Assembly: GCF_013409625.1 (NCBI RefSeq) | Contig: NZ_JACCBF010000001.1 | Coordinates: forward strand, 682,001-746,000 | Length of the DNA: 64,000 bases | Reading direction: 5' to 3' | Origin: Nocardioides kongjuensis | GTDB taxonomy: Bacteria; Actinomycetota; Actinomycetes; Propionibacteriales; Nocardioidaceae | Part shown: positions 38,000 to 47,748 of the stretch, piece by piece | How the letters are laid out: each line of letters opens with the position of its first letter | Position numbering within the stretch: position 1 is the stretch's first letter | Position numbers and translations under genes: made by a program | The notes under the pieces: model-generated | What the model was told of the DNA's origin: nothing | Seen by the model: the letters and a program-made list of their open reading frames with translations, nothing else | Databases searched by the model: none

Positions 38000-38892
38000 C
38001 CCACCACCTGGGAGCCAACCAGTACGGCAAGGCGGAGACCCGCGTCGTGCGGATCGTCCGCGACTCGCCGGTGCACGAGATCCGCGACCTCAACGTGTCG
38101 ACGACACTGCGCGGCGACTTCGCGGCCGCCCACGTCGCCGGTGACCAGGCGGCGGTGCTGCCCACCGACACCCAGAAGAACACCGCGTTCGCCTACGCCA
38201 AGCTGCACGGAGTCGACTCGCCCGAGGACTACGCGCTGGCCCTGGCCCGCCGGCTCCTCGATGCCTGCCCCGCCGCCCGCCAGGCCCAGGTCCGGGTCGA
38301 GCAGTACGCCTGGGACCGGATCGGCGACCACTCCTTCGTACGCCGCGGCGGCGGCGTGCGGACCGCCGTCGTGACCGTCGGGCCCGACGAGGCCCACGTG
38401 CTGTCGGGCGTCGAGGACCTGGTGCTGCTCAACACCACCGACTCCGAGTTCAAGGGCTTCCTCCGCGACGAGTTCACCACCCTCGCCGAGGCGGACGACC
38501 GGATCCTCGCCACCGCTCTGGTCGCCCGGTGGCGGCACACGACGACCGACGCGGGCAGGGAGACGGACTGGAACGCGTCGTACGACGCCGCGCTCGCCAC
38601 CTTGCTGAGCACCTTCGCCGGCACCTACTCCCGCGCGCTGCAGGAGACGCTCCACGCGATGGGCGGCGCGCTGCTCGACGCGCAGGACGGGCTGGCCGAG
38701 GTGCGCTTCTCGGCGCCCAACAAGCACCACTTCCTCGTCGACTTCAGCCCGTTCCGCGTCGACGGGCTGACCAACGAGGGCGAGGTCTTCGTCGCCGCCG
38801 ACCGGCCCTACGGCCTGATCGAGGCCCAGGTCGTCCGCGACGACGCGCCGCCGGCCGGCGACGCCTGGCTCGGCGTGCCGGGGTTCTGCTGA
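37996..38892 (+). CDS. Urate oxidase (factor-independent)
   Basis: A 298-aa uricase converting urate to 5-hydroxyisourate with O2. VLPTDTQKNTAFAYAK contains the catalytic Thr region, VEQYAWDRIGDHSFVR follows, then VLLNTTDSEFKGFLRDEFTTL and the active-site PNKHHFLVDF. ATG 37996 overlaps the previous stop. Together with the next two genes it completes urate to allantoin. Cofactor-free peroxisome-type enzyme, cytoplasmic here. Confidence 0.95.
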   Translation: MTHHLGANQYGKAETRVVRIVRDSPVHEIRDLNVSTTLRGDFAAAHVAGDQAAVLPTDTQKNTAFAYAKLHGVDSPEDYALALARRLLDACPAARQAQVRVEQYAWDRIGDHSFVRRGGGVRTAVVTVGPDEAHVLSGVEDLVLLNTTDSEFKGFLRDEFTTLAEADDRILATALVARWRHTTTDAGRETDWNASYDAALATLLSTFAGTYSRALQETLHAMGGALLDAQDGLAEVRFSAPNKHHFLVDFSPFRVDGLTNEGEVFVAADRPYGLIEAQVVRDDAPPAGDAWLGVPGFC

Positions 38893-39347
38893 TGACCGGC
38901 GTGACCACGACCCGGGAGACCCTGCTCGGCTGCCTGTCCGTGCCGCGCTGGGCCGACGAGGTCCTCGCCGGGCAGCCGTACGACGACCGGGCGGCCCTGC
39001 TCGCCGCCGCCGACGCCGCGGCCCGTGCGCTCAGCGACGCCGAGCTGGACCAGGCACTCGCGGCCCACCCGCGGATCGGCGAGCGCGGGGGAGCGCGCTC
39101 GCAGCGCGAGCAGGCCGGCGTCGACCCCACCGCCGGTGACACCGCACCCCGGCTCGCCGCCGGCAACGCCGCCTACGAGCAGCGCTTCGGGCGGGTCTTC
39201 CTGATCCGCGCCGCCGGCCGGGACGCCCCGGCGATCCTCGCCGAGCTCGAGCGCCGGATGGGCAACGACGACGCCGCGGAGCGCGCCGAGACCGTCGACA
39301 ACCTGCGCCAGATCGCCCTGCTCCGGCTCGAGGAGGTCCTGTCATGA
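38892..39347 (+). CDS. uraD: 2-oxo-4-hydroxy-4-carboxy-5-ureidoimidazoline decarboxylase
   Basis: A 151-aa OHCU decarboxylase that produces S-allantoin. HPRIGER holds the catalytic His; YEQRFGRVFLIRAAGR and ELERRMGNDDAAER complete the fold. ATG shares one base with the uricase stop, and its own stop overlaps the hydroxyisourate hydrolase start. Confidence 0.93.
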   Translation: MTGVTTTRETLLGCLSVPRWADEVLAGQPYDDRAALLAAADAAARALSDAELDQALAAHPRIGERGGARSQREQAGVDPTAGDTAPRLAAGNAAYEQRFGRVFLIRAAGRDAPAILAELERRMGNDDAAERAETVDNLRQIALLRLEEVLS

Positions 39348-39655
39348 GCTCCCTGTCCACCCACGTGCTCGACACGGCGAGCGGGCGCCCGGCGGCCGGC
39401 GTACCGGTCCGGCTCGAGACCCGCTCCGGCGCGCTGCTCGGCGACGGGGTGACCGACGCCGACGGCCGCATCGCCGCCCTCGGGCCGGCGGACCTGGCCG
39501 AGGGCGTCTACGTCCTGCGTTTCGACACCGCCGCCTACGTCACCGGCTTCTACCCCGAGGTCGTCGTCGTGTTCACGATCGCCGATGCCGGCCAGCACCA
39601 CCACGTGCCGCTGCTGCTCAGTCCCTACGGCTACTCGACCTACCGTGGCAGCTGA
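39344..39655 (+). CDS. uraH: 5-hydroxyisourate hydrolase
   Basis: A 103-aa transthyretin-like enzyme hydrolysing 5-hydroxyisourate to OHCU. LSTHVLDTASGRPAAGVPV is the N-terminal motif and the C-terminus STYRGS is the signature of the hydrolase as opposed to transthyretin. The 3' end overlaps the allantoinase start by 11 nt. Confidence 0.95.
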   Translation: MSSLSTHVLDTASGRPAAGVPVRLETRSGALLGDGVTDADGRIAALGPADLAEGVYVLRFDTAAYVTGFYPEVVVVFTIADAGQHHHVPLLLSPYGYSTYRGS

Positions 39656-40979
39656 CCTCGACCTGGTCGTCCGCGCCCGCCGCGCGGTCGTGGGTGACCG
39701 GGAGCAGGCGGTGGCGGTGGGCGTCGCCGGCGGCCGGATCGCCGTGCTGGCGTCGTACGACGACCCGCCGGCCGCGGCCGCGGCCCTCGCCCTCGGTGAC
39801 GACGAGGTGCTGCTGCCCGGCCTGGTCGACACCCACGTGCACGTCAACGAGCCCGGCCGCACCGAGTGGGAGGGCTTCGCCTCCGCGACCAGCGCCGCGG
39901 CGGCCGGGGGCGTCACCACGATCGTGGACATGCCGCTGAACTCGATCCCGCCCACCACGACCGTGGCCAACCTGCGGGCCAAGCAGGACGCGGGGCGGGG
40001 GCAGGTGCAGGTCGACGTCGGGTTCTGGGGCGGCGCCGTCCCGGGCAACCTCGCCGACCTCGAGCCGCTGCACCGGGCCGGGGTCTTCGGGTTCAAGTGC
40101 TTCCTGCTCGACTCCGGCGTCGCGGAGTTCGGCCACCTCGACCCCGACGGCTTCGCCGCGGCGATGGCCGAGACCGCCCGACTCGGCGCGCTGATGATCG
40201 TGCACGCCGAGGACGGCTCGCTGCTCGACGAGTCCGCCCTCGACGGGGAGCACTACGCCGGCTTCCTGGCCTCGCGACCCGCGGCCGCGGAGGAAGCGGC
40301 GATCGCCCTGGTCGTCGACCGGGCGCGGGCGACCGGTGGCCGGGCGCACGTCGTCCACCTGAGCAGCGCGGGCGCCGTCCCGGTGCTGCGCGCCGCCCGG
40401 ACCGAGGGCGTCGACGTCAGCGTCGAGACCTGCCCCCACTACCTGACCTTCGACGCCGAGCACGTCGCCGACGGCGCCACCGAGCTGAAGTGCTGCCCTC
40501 CGATCCGGGAGGCCGCCAACCGCGAGGCGCTGTGGGCCGCGCTGGCCGGGGGAGACGTCGACTTCGTGGTCTCCGACCACTCGCCCTGCACCGCCGACCT
40601 CAAGCACCGTGACGGCGGCGACTTCGGCGCCGCGTGGGGTGGCATCGCGTCGGTCCAGCTCGGCCTGCCGGCGGTGTGGACCGCCGCCCGTGCCCGCGGA
40701 CGAACGCTGGCCGAGGTCGTGGGCTGGATGGCGACCGCGCCGGCGGACCGGGTCGGGCTGGCCCACAAGGGGCGGATCGCGGTCGGCGCCGACGCCGACC
40801 TGGTCCGGTTCGCCCCGGACCAGGAGTTCACCGTCGACGTCGAGCGGCTGCTCCACCGCAACCCGGTCTCGCCGTACGCCGGGCGACGTCTGGTCGGCGT
40901 GGTCCGCGAGACGTGGCTGCGGGGCGTCCCGGTCGACGGCACTCCCCGCGGAAGGCTGCTCGAGAGAGGAAGACGATGA
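39645..40979 (+). CDS. allB: Allantoinase
   Basis: A 444-aa metal-dependent amidohydrolase that opens allantoin to allantoate. GLVDTHVHVNEPGRTEWEGF, FGFKCFLLDSG (carbamylated Lys), VHAEDGSLL, HVVHLSSAGA and VVSDHSPC carry the metal and catalytic residues. GTG 39645 is inside the end of uraH; the stop overlaps the aminohydrolase start (ATGA). Confidence 0.95.
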   Translation: MAADLDLVVRARRAVVGDREQAVAVGVAGGRIAVLASYDDPPAAAAALALGDDEVLLPGLVDTHVHVNEPGRTEWEGFASATSAAAAGGVTTIVDMPLNSIPPTTTVANLRAKQDAGRGQVQVDVGFWGGAVPGNLADLEPLHRAGVFGFKCFLLDSGVAEFGHLDPDGFAAAMAETARLGALMIVHAEDGSLLDESALDGEHYAGFLASRPAAAEEAAIALVVDRARATGGRAHVVHLSSAGAVPVLRAARTEGVDVSVETCPHYLTFDAEHVADGATELKCCPPIREAANREALWAALAGGDVDFVVSDHSPCTADLKHRDGGDFGAAWGGIASVQLGLPAVWTAARARGRTLAEVVGWMATAPADRVGLAHKGRIAVGADADLVRFAPDQEFTVDVERLLHRNPVSPYAGRRLVGVVRETWLRGVPVDGTPRGRLLERGRR

Positions 40980-41803
40980 CCTACCCCACGACCTACCACG
41001 TCCCCCGGGGCGGGCTGCCGCCGCAGAACGCGCTGACCACCGACCGCGCCCGGTTCACCGAGGCGTACGCCGTGATCCCGGCCCGCACGCTCAGCGACAT
41101 CACCGCCTCCTTCCTGCCCGGCTGGACGGGGATGCGGATGTGGGTGCTCGCCCGGCCGCTGTCGGGCTTCGCCGAGACCTTCAGCCAGTACGTCGTCGAG
41201 GTCGCGCCCGGCGGCGGCTCCGACGCCCCCGAGGCCGACCCGGGTGCCGAGGCCGTGCTCTTCGTCGTCGCCGGCACCCCGGTGCTCACGCTCGACGGCG
41301 CCGAGCACCGCCTCGAGCCCGGCTCCTACGCGTTCCTCCCGCCCGGCTCCCGCTGGACGCTGCACAACCGCTCCGACGAGACCGCGGCCCTCCACTGGAT
41401 CCGCAAGGCCTACGAGCGGGTCGCCGGCCTCGACGTGCCTCCCGCCTTCGTCACCCGCGAGCAGGACGTCGCGCCGATCGAGATGCCCGGCACGGCCGGC
41501 GCCTGGTCCACCACCCGCTTCGTCGACATCGCCGACCTGCGCCACGACATGCACGTCAACATCGTCACCTTCGAGCCCGGCGGCTCCATCCCGTTCCCGG
41601 AGACCCACGTCATGGAGCACGGGCTGTACGTGCTCGAGGGCAAGGGCGTCTACCTGCTCAACCGGGACTGGGTCGAGGTCGAGGCCGGCGACTTCATGTG
41701 GCTGCGTGCCTTCTGCCCCCAGGCCTGCTACGCCGGCGGTCCGGGGCGCTTCCGCTACCTGCTCTACAAGGACGTCAACCGGCACGCCGGGCTGTCCACG
41801 TGA
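40976..41803 (+). CDS. allE: (S)-ureidoglycine aminohydrolase, bicupin
   Basis: A 275-aa double cupin that releases ammonia from ureidoglycine to give ureidoglycolate. The second cupin has the Mn-binding pattern in ETHVMEHGLYVLEGKGVYLL and FCPQACYAGG. It is the last gene of the operon. Allantoate amidohydrolase, which must make ureidoglycine, and ureidoglycolate lyase are not in this window. Confidence 0.93.
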   Translation: MTYPTTYHVPRGGLPPQNALTTDRARFTEAYAVIPARTLSDITASFLPGWTGMRMWVLARPLSGFAETFSQYVVEVAPGGGSDAPEADPGAEAVLFVVAGTPVLTLDGAEHRLEPGSYAFLPPGSRWTLHNRSDETAALHWIRKAYERVAGLDVPPAFVTREQDVAPIEMPGTAGAWSTTRFVDIADLRHDMHVNIVTFEPGGSIPFPETHVMEHGLYVLEGKGVYLLNRDWVEVEAGDFMWLRAFCPQACYAGGPGRFRYLLYKDVNRHAGLST

Positions 41804-41919
41804 CGACAGGCGGGCCCCGATGCCGGAGTGGCTGGGGGAGCCGTGGCAGAATGAGAAAAGCGGTCTTGACACCTCCGGTCTTTGCCGCGCCCTAGAACCG
41901 TCAGCATCGAGAGGTGTTC

Positions 41920-43407
41920 GTGTCCTCGAACCATCGTTCGGTCCCGCCCGCCCTGCTCAGCCACCCGTCGATCGCCGCGCTCATCGAGCGCGCCGAGCCG
42001 ATCGGCCGGGTCGCCGCGGAGGACCTCCGCCAGGCATTCGCCGCCGCTGAGGTCGCCCCGGCCCAGCTCAAGGGCCTGATGGCCCACCTGTCGGGTCTCG
42101 GCATCTCCGTCGAGCTCGGCGCGCCCGTCGAGCAGCGCGCCGTCGCCGCGGCCGCACGCAAGACGGCGTCGGCGACCGCGACCACCGCCAAGAAGGCAGC
42201 CCCGGCGCCGGCCAAGAAGGCCGCTCCCGCCCCGGCGCCGAAGGCCCCGGCGAAGAAGGCGGCGCCCGCGAAGGCAGCCGACGAGGACGCCCCGGTCGAC
42301 CTCGGCGACCTCGAGGTCGAGGCCGCTCCGGTCGTGGGCCCCGACGGCAAGAAGATCCTCGCCGACATCCCCGACGAGCAGTTCGAGAAGGACGTCGCCG
42401 CGGACCCGACGATCAAGGAGGACGAGAAGAACGCGTCCTTCATCGTCTCCTCCGCCGACGAGACCGACGAGCCCGCCCAGCAGGTCATGGTCGCCGGCGC
42501 GACCGCCGACCCGGTCAAGGACTACCTCAAGCAGATCGGCAAGGTGCCGCTCCTCAACGCCGAGATGGAGGTCGAGCTCGCCAAGCGGATCGAGGCCGGC
42601 CTGTTCTCGGAGGAGAAGCTCGGCAAGGGCGGCAAGCTCTCCCCGAAGGTGCAGGAGGAGCTCGAGTGGATCGCTGAGGACGGTCGCCGCGCGAAGAACC
42701 ACCTGCTCGAGGCCAACCTGCGACTCGTCGTCTCCCTCGCCAAGCGCTACACCGGCCGCGGCATGCTGTTCCTGGACCTGATCCAGGAGGGCAACCTCGG
42801 TCTGATCCGCGCGGTGGAGAAGTTCGACTACACCAAGGGCTACAAGTTCTCGACGTACGCCACCTGGTGGATCCGTCAGGCGATCACCCGCGCCATGGCC
42901 GACCAGGCCCGCACCATCCGTATCCCGGTGCACATGGTCGAGGTCATCAACAAGCTCGCCCGCGTCCAGCGCCAGATGCTGCAGGACCTCGGTCGCGAGC
43001 CCACCCCGGAGGAGCTCGCCAAGGAGCTCGACATGACCCCGGAGAAGGTCGTCGAGGTCCAGAAGTACGGCCGCGAGCCGATCTCGCTGCACACCCCGCT
43101 GGGTGAGGACGGCGACTCCGAGTTCGGTGACCTGATCGAGGACTCCGAGGCCATCGTCCCGGCCGACGCGGTGTCGTTCACCCTCCTCCAGGAGCAGCTG
43201 CACGCCGTCCTCGACACGCTCTCCGAGCGCGAGGCGGGTGTCGTCTCGATGCGCTTCGGCCTCACCGACGGCCAGCCGAAGACCCTCGACGAGATCGGCA
43301 AGGTCTACGGCGTGACCCGCGAGCGGATCCGCCAGATCGAGTCGAAGACGATGTCGAAGCTGCGGCACCCGTCGCGCTCGCAGGTCCTGCGCGACTACCT
43401 CGACTGA
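41920..43407 (+). CDS. sigA: Principal RNA polymerase sigma factor (SigA/HrdB type)
   Basis: About 495 aa. An N-terminal acidic and Ala/Lys/Pro-rich segment with repeated KKAAPAPA units precedes region 1.2 ([16 protein letters not shown]). Region 2 contains [40 protein letters not shown] and [11 protein letters not shown]; region 4 ends with [20 protein letters not shown]. It recognises housekeeping promoters. GTG 41920 has GAGAGG 5 nt upstream; GTG 41914 in the same frame overlaps that site and is less likely. TTGACA at 41866-41871 upstream may be part of its promoter. Confidence 0.95.
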   Translation: MSSNHRSVPPALLSHPSIAALIERAEPIGRVAAEDLRQAFAAAEVAPAQLKGLMAHLSGLGISVELGAPVEQRAVAAAARKTASATATTAKKAAPAPAKKAAPAPAPKAPAKKAAPAKAADEDAPVDLGDLEVEAAPVVGPDGKKILADIPDEQFEKDVAADPTIKEDEKNASFIVSSADETDEPAQQVMVAGATADPVKDYLKQIGKVPLLNAEMEVELAKRIEAGLFSEEKLGKGGKLSPKVQEELEWIAEDGRRAKNHLLEANLRLVVSLAKRYTGRGMLFLDLIQEGNLGLIRAVEKFDYTKGYKFSTYATWWIRQAITRAMADQARTIRIPVHMVEVINKLARVQRQMLQDLGREPTPEELAKELDMTPEKVVEVQKYGREPISLHTPLGEDGDSEFGDLIEDSEAIVPADAVSFTLLQEQLHAVLDTLSEREAGVVSMRFGLTDGQPKTLDEIGKVYGVTRERIRQIESKTMSKLRHPSRSQVLRDYLD

Positions 43408-43420
43408 CAGCTCCACGCAC

Positions 43421-43451
43421 GGCGGCCCCACCGGATCCCGGTGGGGCCGCC
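43421..43451. terminator. Hairpin terminator after sigA
   Basis: A perfect 14-bp stem (43421-43434 with 43438-43451) and an ATC loop lie 14 nt after the sigA stop. No T-run follows, consistent with high-GC intrinsic-like terminators. Confidence 0.75.
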
Positions 43452-43530
43452 GCCGTTCTCGGTGAGACCTCTGGACAACTCGCGGTCGGCTCCGCCACGC
43501 TGGGCACGCCGCGGAACCTGAGGAGTGTTC

Positions 43531-44928
43531 ATGTTTGCTCGCGTCGTCGCCCTGGCCGTCCTCGTGCCCGTGCTGGCCCTGCCCGTCGTGCCTCGTGCCG
43601 GTGCGGTCGAGCCCGGCCCGGTGCCGGTCACGACGAGCGAGATCCGCACCCCGCTGCACGTCGACGGTCGCCGCCTGCGCGACGCCGACGGCCGCGACGT
43701 GCTGCTGCGGGGCATCAACCTCGGCCGCAAGAGCGCGCCGTACCTCCCCGACGTCACCGACGCCGACCTCGCCCGGATCCGCAGCCTCGGGCTCAACCAC
43801 CTGCGGCTCTACACGTCGTGGCAGGCCGTGATGCCGAACCCGGGGCACGTCGACACGGCGTACCTCGCCCGCTTCCGCGACCTGGTCGACCGCGCCGGCG
43901 CCGCCGGGCTGCTGGTGACCGTCGACATGCACCAGGACCTCTACGGCAAGCCGGCCGGCAACGGGGCCCCGCTGTGGGCCTACCGCCCCGGCCTGTGCCC
44001 CTCGCTGCCGCTGGCGCAGCTCACGGGCGCCTGGGGAGCCGACTACTTCTCGCCCGCGGTGGACTGCGCCTTCACCGCCTTCTGGACCTCCGCCGACCTC
44101 CAGCGCTCCTTCGCCGATGCGTGGGTCGCGGTCGCCCGGGCGGTCGGCGACGCGCCGAACGTGGTCGGCTACGACCTGTTCAACGAGCCCTTCCCGGGCC
44201 TGGTGCCGCCGGTGGTGTTCGAGACGGCGTACCTGTTCCCGAGCCAGGCTCGCTGGCTCGAGGCGATCCGTACCGTCGATCCCGACGCCGTCGGCTTCAT
44301 CGAGCCGAACGTCATCAAGTCCGAGACCGTCGTCGAGATCCCGCCGGTCGGCCTGATGCCGCCGAACTCCGTCTACGCGCCGCACCTGTACGGCCCCTGG
44401 GACCTGACCGCCGACGTCCCGCTGCTCGAGAAGACCCGGGTCCTCGCCGACGCCGCCGTCGCCTCGTCGCGGCTGGCCGCCTCGCTGGCGGGCGTCCCGC
44501 TGTGGATCGGGGAGTGGGGCGTGTTCTCCGGTGCCGGCGGCGCCGCTGGGTACGTCGACCACGTCTACGACATGGCCGACAGCGCCCTGGCCGGCACCGC
44601 GCTGTGGGAGTACACCGACCCCGGCTACGGCCCGTTCCGCTCCGACGGCGGCCCGACGCCGATCCACGACGCGGTCCGGCGCCCGTACCCGCAGGCCGTC
44701 CCGGGCACCCTCACCGAGGTCCACTACGACAGCGCCACCGGTGCGCTGGACGTGGCGTGGACCGGCAGCCCCGGCGGTACGGCGTCCCTCCAGGTCCCGG
44801 CCGGCACCTACCCGGGCGGCATCCGGGTCACCGGCGCCACCGGGTGGACCTGGGACCCGGCCAGCGGTGTGCTGGACGCCACGCTCGCGCCGGGCGCGGG
44901 CGCGCTGCGCGTCGTGCCCCAGGGCTGA
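43531..44928 (+). CDS. Secreted glycoside hydrolase family 5 (endoglycoceramidase-like)
   Basis: A 465-aa secreted enzyme. The first 27 residues form a Sec signal (MFARVVALAVLVPVLALPVV). The barrel has LLRGINLGRKSAPYLPDV, VTVDMHQDLYGK, the acid/base motif YDLFNEPFPG and the nucleophile motif WIGEWGVF, followed by a C-terminal beta domain from about residue 390. The DMHQD context resembles endoglycoceramidases and related beta-glycosidases. ATG 43531 has AGGAG at 43521-43525. Substrate could be a glycolipid or beta-glucan; by eye this is not decided. Confidence 0.88.
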   Translation: MFARVVALAVLVPVLALPVVPRAGAVEPGPVPVTTSEIRTPLHVDGRRLRDADGRDVLLRGINLGRKSAPYLPDVTDADLARIRSLGLNHLRLYTSWQAVMPNPGHVDTAYLARFRDLVDRAGAAGLLVTVDMHQDLYGKPAGNGAPLWAYRPGLCPSLPLAQLTGAWGADYFSPAVDCAFTAFWTSADLQRSFADAWVAVARAVGDAPNVVGYDLFNEPFPGLVPPVVFETAYLFPSQARWLEAIRTVDPDAVGFIEPNVIKSETVVEIPPVGLMPPNSVYAPHLYGPWDLTADVPLLEKTRVLADAAVASSRLAASLAGVPLWIGEWGVFSGAGGAAGYVDHVYDMADSALAGTALWEYTDPGYGPFRSDGGPTPIHDAVRRPYPQAVPGTLTEVHYDSATGALDVAWTGSPGGTASLQVPAGTYPGGIRVTGATGWTWDPASGVLDATLAPGAGALRVVPQG

Positions 44929-44965
44929 GTGGGGACCCTGGGACCGGCGAGCGCCCGCAAAACGG

Positions 44966-44996
44966 CCGAGGCCCCGAGCGCTGCTCGGGGCCTCGG
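44966..44996. terminator. Bidirectional terminator between GH5 and DUF7455 genes
   Basis: A perfect 14-bp stem (44966-44979 with 44983-44996) with a 3-nt loop lies between convergent genes. Confidence 0.78.
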
Positions 44997-45008
44997 CGCG
45001 GATCCGGG

Positions 45009-45230
45009 TCAGTCGGCGGCGGGCGCCGGCTTGTCGGTCAGCTTGTGGGTCTCGTCGTGGAAGTTGACGGCGACGTCCTTGAGCGCATCTCCGTGCTCTC
45101 GCGCGTGGTGGGCGCAGAAGAGAAGCTCTCCGCCCGTGGCGAGCTCTACGCGGAGGTAGGCCTGGGCGCCACAACGGTCGCAGCGGTCCTCCGCGGTCAG
45201 CGGGGCGCTGGGAGCAACAGCAGTCGTCAT
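45009..45230 (-). CDS. DUF7455 small zinc-ribbon-like protein
   Basis: A 73-aa protein with a treble-clef-like CDRCGAQAYLRVEL and LFCAHHAREH, matching DUF7455 proteins that sit beside the principal sigma factor in actinobacteria. The pattern CxxC...CxxH suggests zinc binding. A minus-strand GAGAGG precedes the ATG. Function unknown. Confidence 0.87.
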   Translation of the reverse strand: MTTAVAPSAPLTAEDRCDRCGAQAYLRVELATGGELLFCAHHAREHGDALKDVAVNFHDETHKLTDKPAPAAD

Positions 45231-45530
45231 CTCGGGCCTCTCTTTCGTGCGATCACCACCCTCAGCGGGTGGACGTCCGGATCAACGTAGCGACTGGATC
45301 AAAGATTCCCGTCTCCATGTGGTCCATTCCACTTTCGCTTTCACCTTCATCCAAGCACCTGATGGGGGAAGCTTCTGTGATTTTCCACTGCCCGAAACAA
45401 GCTTGTGACCATCCGATCGACCGGTTCGGTGTGACCCGTCCGGGTTCCGTCATCCTCCTCCGCTCGTAGGCCGTGTCCCTGTGCTGGCGCCCGGCGTGTC
45501 GCGGGTAGATTCGTCCTCTCAGCCGTACCC
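45231..45530. promoter_or_regulatory. 300-bp divergent control region of the DUF7455 and parE genes
   Basis: This stretch has visibly lower GC than its neighbours and no convincing gene. TAGATT at 45506-45511, 19 nt before the parE GTG, is a plausible -10 box giving a short leader of about 13 nt. Two short frames at 45269 (+) and 45347 (-) lack codon bias and sites and are not called. AAGCTT occurs twice near 45370 and 45401, without evident meaning. Confidence 0.4.
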
Positions 45531-47627
45531 GTGATCCACCGTGAGGAGCCGGTCATCGCCGACAACACCTACAACGCAGCACACCTCCTGGTCCTCGAGG
45601 GCCTCGAAGCCGTGCGCAAGCGTCCCGGGATGTACATCGGCTCCACCGACACCCGGGGGCTGATGCACTGCCTCTGGGAGATCATCGACAACGGCGTCGA
45701 CGAGGCGCTCGGCGGCTTCGCCCGCACCGTCGACGTGACCCTGCACCCCGACGGCTCCGTCGAGGTCTACGACGACGGGCGCGGCATCCCGACCGACAAG
45801 GAGCCCAAGACGGGCCTGACCGGCGTCGAGGTCGTGGCGACCAAGCTGCACGCCGGCGGCAAGTTCGGCGGCGGCTCGTACGTCGCCACCGGCGGTCTGC
45901 ACGGCGTCGGCCTCTCGGTCGTCAACGCGCTGTCGAGCCGGATGGACATCGACGTCGACCGCTCGCCGGCCAGCCAGGGCATCAGCTTCCAGCGCGGCGT
46001 ACCCGGCGTCTTCGACGGCGAGGGCCCCGGCGCCTCGTTCACCCCGCAGTCCGGCCTGTCCCGCAAGGGCGGCCGCGTGACCAAGGGGCGGTCCGGCACC
46101 CGGATCCGGTTCTGGCCCGACCGCCAGATCTTCACCAAGGACGCCGACTTCGTCCTCGACGGGCTGATCGGGCGCGCCCGGCAGACCTCGTTCATCGTCC
46201 CCGGCCTCGAGCTGGTCATCAGGGACCAGCGCGCTGCGGATCAGGCGGAGTGGACCGAGGAGAGGTTCCGCCACGACGGCGGCATCGGCGAGTTCTGCGA
46301 CTACCTCGCCACCGGCGAGCCGGTCACCGAGGTGCTGCGGCTGCAGGGCAGCGACGTGTTCACCGAGACCGTCCCGCTGCTCGACGACAAGGGCCACATG
46401 ACCCCGCAGGACGTCGAGCGCGAGCTCACCGTCGACGTCGCGGTGCGCTGGGGCAGCGGCTACGACACCGAGCTGCGCTCGTTCGTCAACGTGATCGCCA
46501 CCCCCAAGGGCGGCACCCACGTCTCCGGCTTCGAGAACGCCCTCACCAAGACGTTCAACGAGTCCATGCGCGCGGCGAAGGCGCTCAAGGTCAACGACGA
46601 CGACGTCATCAAGGACGACATCCTCGAGGGCATGACCGCGGTCGTCACGGTCCGCCTCGCCGAGCCCCAGTTCGAGGGCCAGACCAAGGAGATCCTCGGT
46701 ACGCCGGCCGCGCGGACCGTGGTGCGCAAGGTCGTGGCGAAGGAGCTCAAGGAGTTCCTGACCTCGACCAAGCGGGCCGAGAAGGCGCAGGCCAAGCTCT
46801 TGATGGAGAAGGTCGTCGCGGCGTCCAAGACCCGGATCGCGGCGCGGCAGCACAAGGAGACCCAGCGCCGGAAGAACGCGCTGGAGTCCTCGACGCTGCC
46901 GGCCAAGCTCGCCGACTGCCGCTCCGGCGACAACGAGCGCACCGAGCTGTTCATCGTCGAGGGAGACTCCGCGCTCGGCACTGCCAAGCTGGCCCGCAAC
47001 GCCGAGTTCCAGGCGCTGCTGCCGATCCGCGGCAAGATCCTCAACGTGCAGAAGGCGTCCGTGGGCGACATGCTCAAGAACGCCGAGTGCGCCTCGATCA
47101 TCCAGGTCGTCGGCGCCGGCTCCGGGCGCACCTTCGACCTCGACGCCCGTCGCTACGGCCGGATCATCTTCATGGCCGACGCCGACTCCGACGGCGCCCA
47201 CATCCGCACCCTGCTCGCGACCCTCTTCTTCAAGTACATGCCCGACCTGGTCAAGGCCGGCCGCGTCTACTCCGCCGTCCCGCCGCTGCACCGCATCGAG
47301 ATCTCCAACCCCAAGAAGGGCCAGGAGAAGTACGTCTACACCTACTCCGACGACGAGCTGCAGCGGAAGCTGGCCGAGCTGAAGAAGAAGAACGTCAGGT
47401 GGAAGGACCCGGTCCAGCGCTACAAGGGTCTGGGCGAGATGGATGCCGACCAGCTGGCCGAGACCACCATGGACCCGCGTCGTCGTACCCTGCGCCGGCT
47501 CACGGTCGACGAGCTCGAGGTGGCCTCCGAGGTGTTCGAGCTGCTCATGGGCAGCGACGTGGCGCCCCGCAAGGAGTTCATCATCCAGGGGGCCTACGAG
47601 GTCGACATGGAGACGCTCGACGCCTGA
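45531..47627 (+). CDS. parE: Type IIA topoisomerase subunit B (ParE-like)
   Basis: A 698-aa ATPase subunit. IIDNGVDEALGG, YDDGRGIPTD and GGLHGVGLSVVNALS form the GHKL ATP site; EGDSALG and DADSDGAHIRTLL are the TOPRIM metal motifs. The partner gene, a ParC-like A subunit, is 12 kb downstream on the minus strand. A separate gyrBA near dnaA is expected elsewhere (inference), so this is named ParE. The GTG start is supported by a nearby -10 box; no ribosome binding site is visible. Confidence 0.92.
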   Translation: MIHREEPVIADNTYNAAHLLVLEGLEAVRKRPGMYIGSTDTRGLMHCLWEIIDNGVDEALGGFARTVDVTLHPDGSVEVYDDGRGIPTDKEPKTGLTGVEVVATKLHAGGKFGGGSYVATGGLHGVGLSVVNALSSRMDIDVDRSPASQGISFQRGVPGVFDGEGPGASFTPQSGLSRKGGRVTKGRSGTRIRFWPDRQIFTKDADFVLDGLIGRARQTSFIVPGLELVIRDQRAADQAEWTEERFRHDGGIGEFCDYLATGEPVTEVLRLQGSDVFTETVPLLDDKGHMTPQDVERELTVDVAVRWGSGYDTELRSFVNVIATPKGGTHVSGFENALTKTFNESMRAAKALKVNDDDVIKDDILEGMTAVVTVRLAEPQFEGQTKEILGTPAARTVVRKVVAKELKEFLTSTKRAEKAQAKLLMEKVVAASKTRIAARQHKETQRRKNALESSTLPAKLADCRSGDNERTELFIVEGDSALGTAKLARNAEFQALLPIRGKILNVQKASVGDMLKNAECASIIQVVGAGSGRTFDLDARRYGRIIFMADADSDGAHIRTLLATLFFKYMPDLVKAGRVYSAVPPLHRIEISNPKKGQEKYVYTYSDDELQRKLAELKKKNVRWKDPVQRYKGLGEMDADQLAETTMDPRRRTLRRLTVDELEVASEVFELLMGSDVAPRKEFIIQGAYEVDMETLDA

Positions 47628-47638
47628 CCCGGCCGGAA

Positions 47639-47660
47639 CCGCCGACGGTGGCATCGGCGG
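47639..47660 (+). terminator. Hairpin after parE
   Basis: CCGCCGA (47639-47645) pairs with TCGGCGG (47654-47660) around an 8-nt loop, 12 nt after the parE stop. Confidence 0.45.
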
Positions 47661-47748
47661 AACCGTGCGCGTTCTGTGGCGCAGGTCTCTGGCGCGACCG
47701 GCCAAAGTCCATAAAGTCAGTCGAGATACATTCGACGACAGGACAGCC

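Noticed and set aside
41764..45174. 1136-codon open frame on the minus strand
   Set aside because: It is antisense to sigA and the GH5 gene, both clearly real; low-complexity shadow.
45269..45469. 66-codon frame between the DUF7455 gene and parE
   Set aside because: Lacks codon bias and a ribosome binding site and lies in the promoter region.
47722..47738. GTCGA-N7-TCGAC inverted repeat upstream of metN
   Set aside because: Arms are only 5 bp and GTCGA is very common here; no SAM riboswitch or other sulfur-control element was visible.
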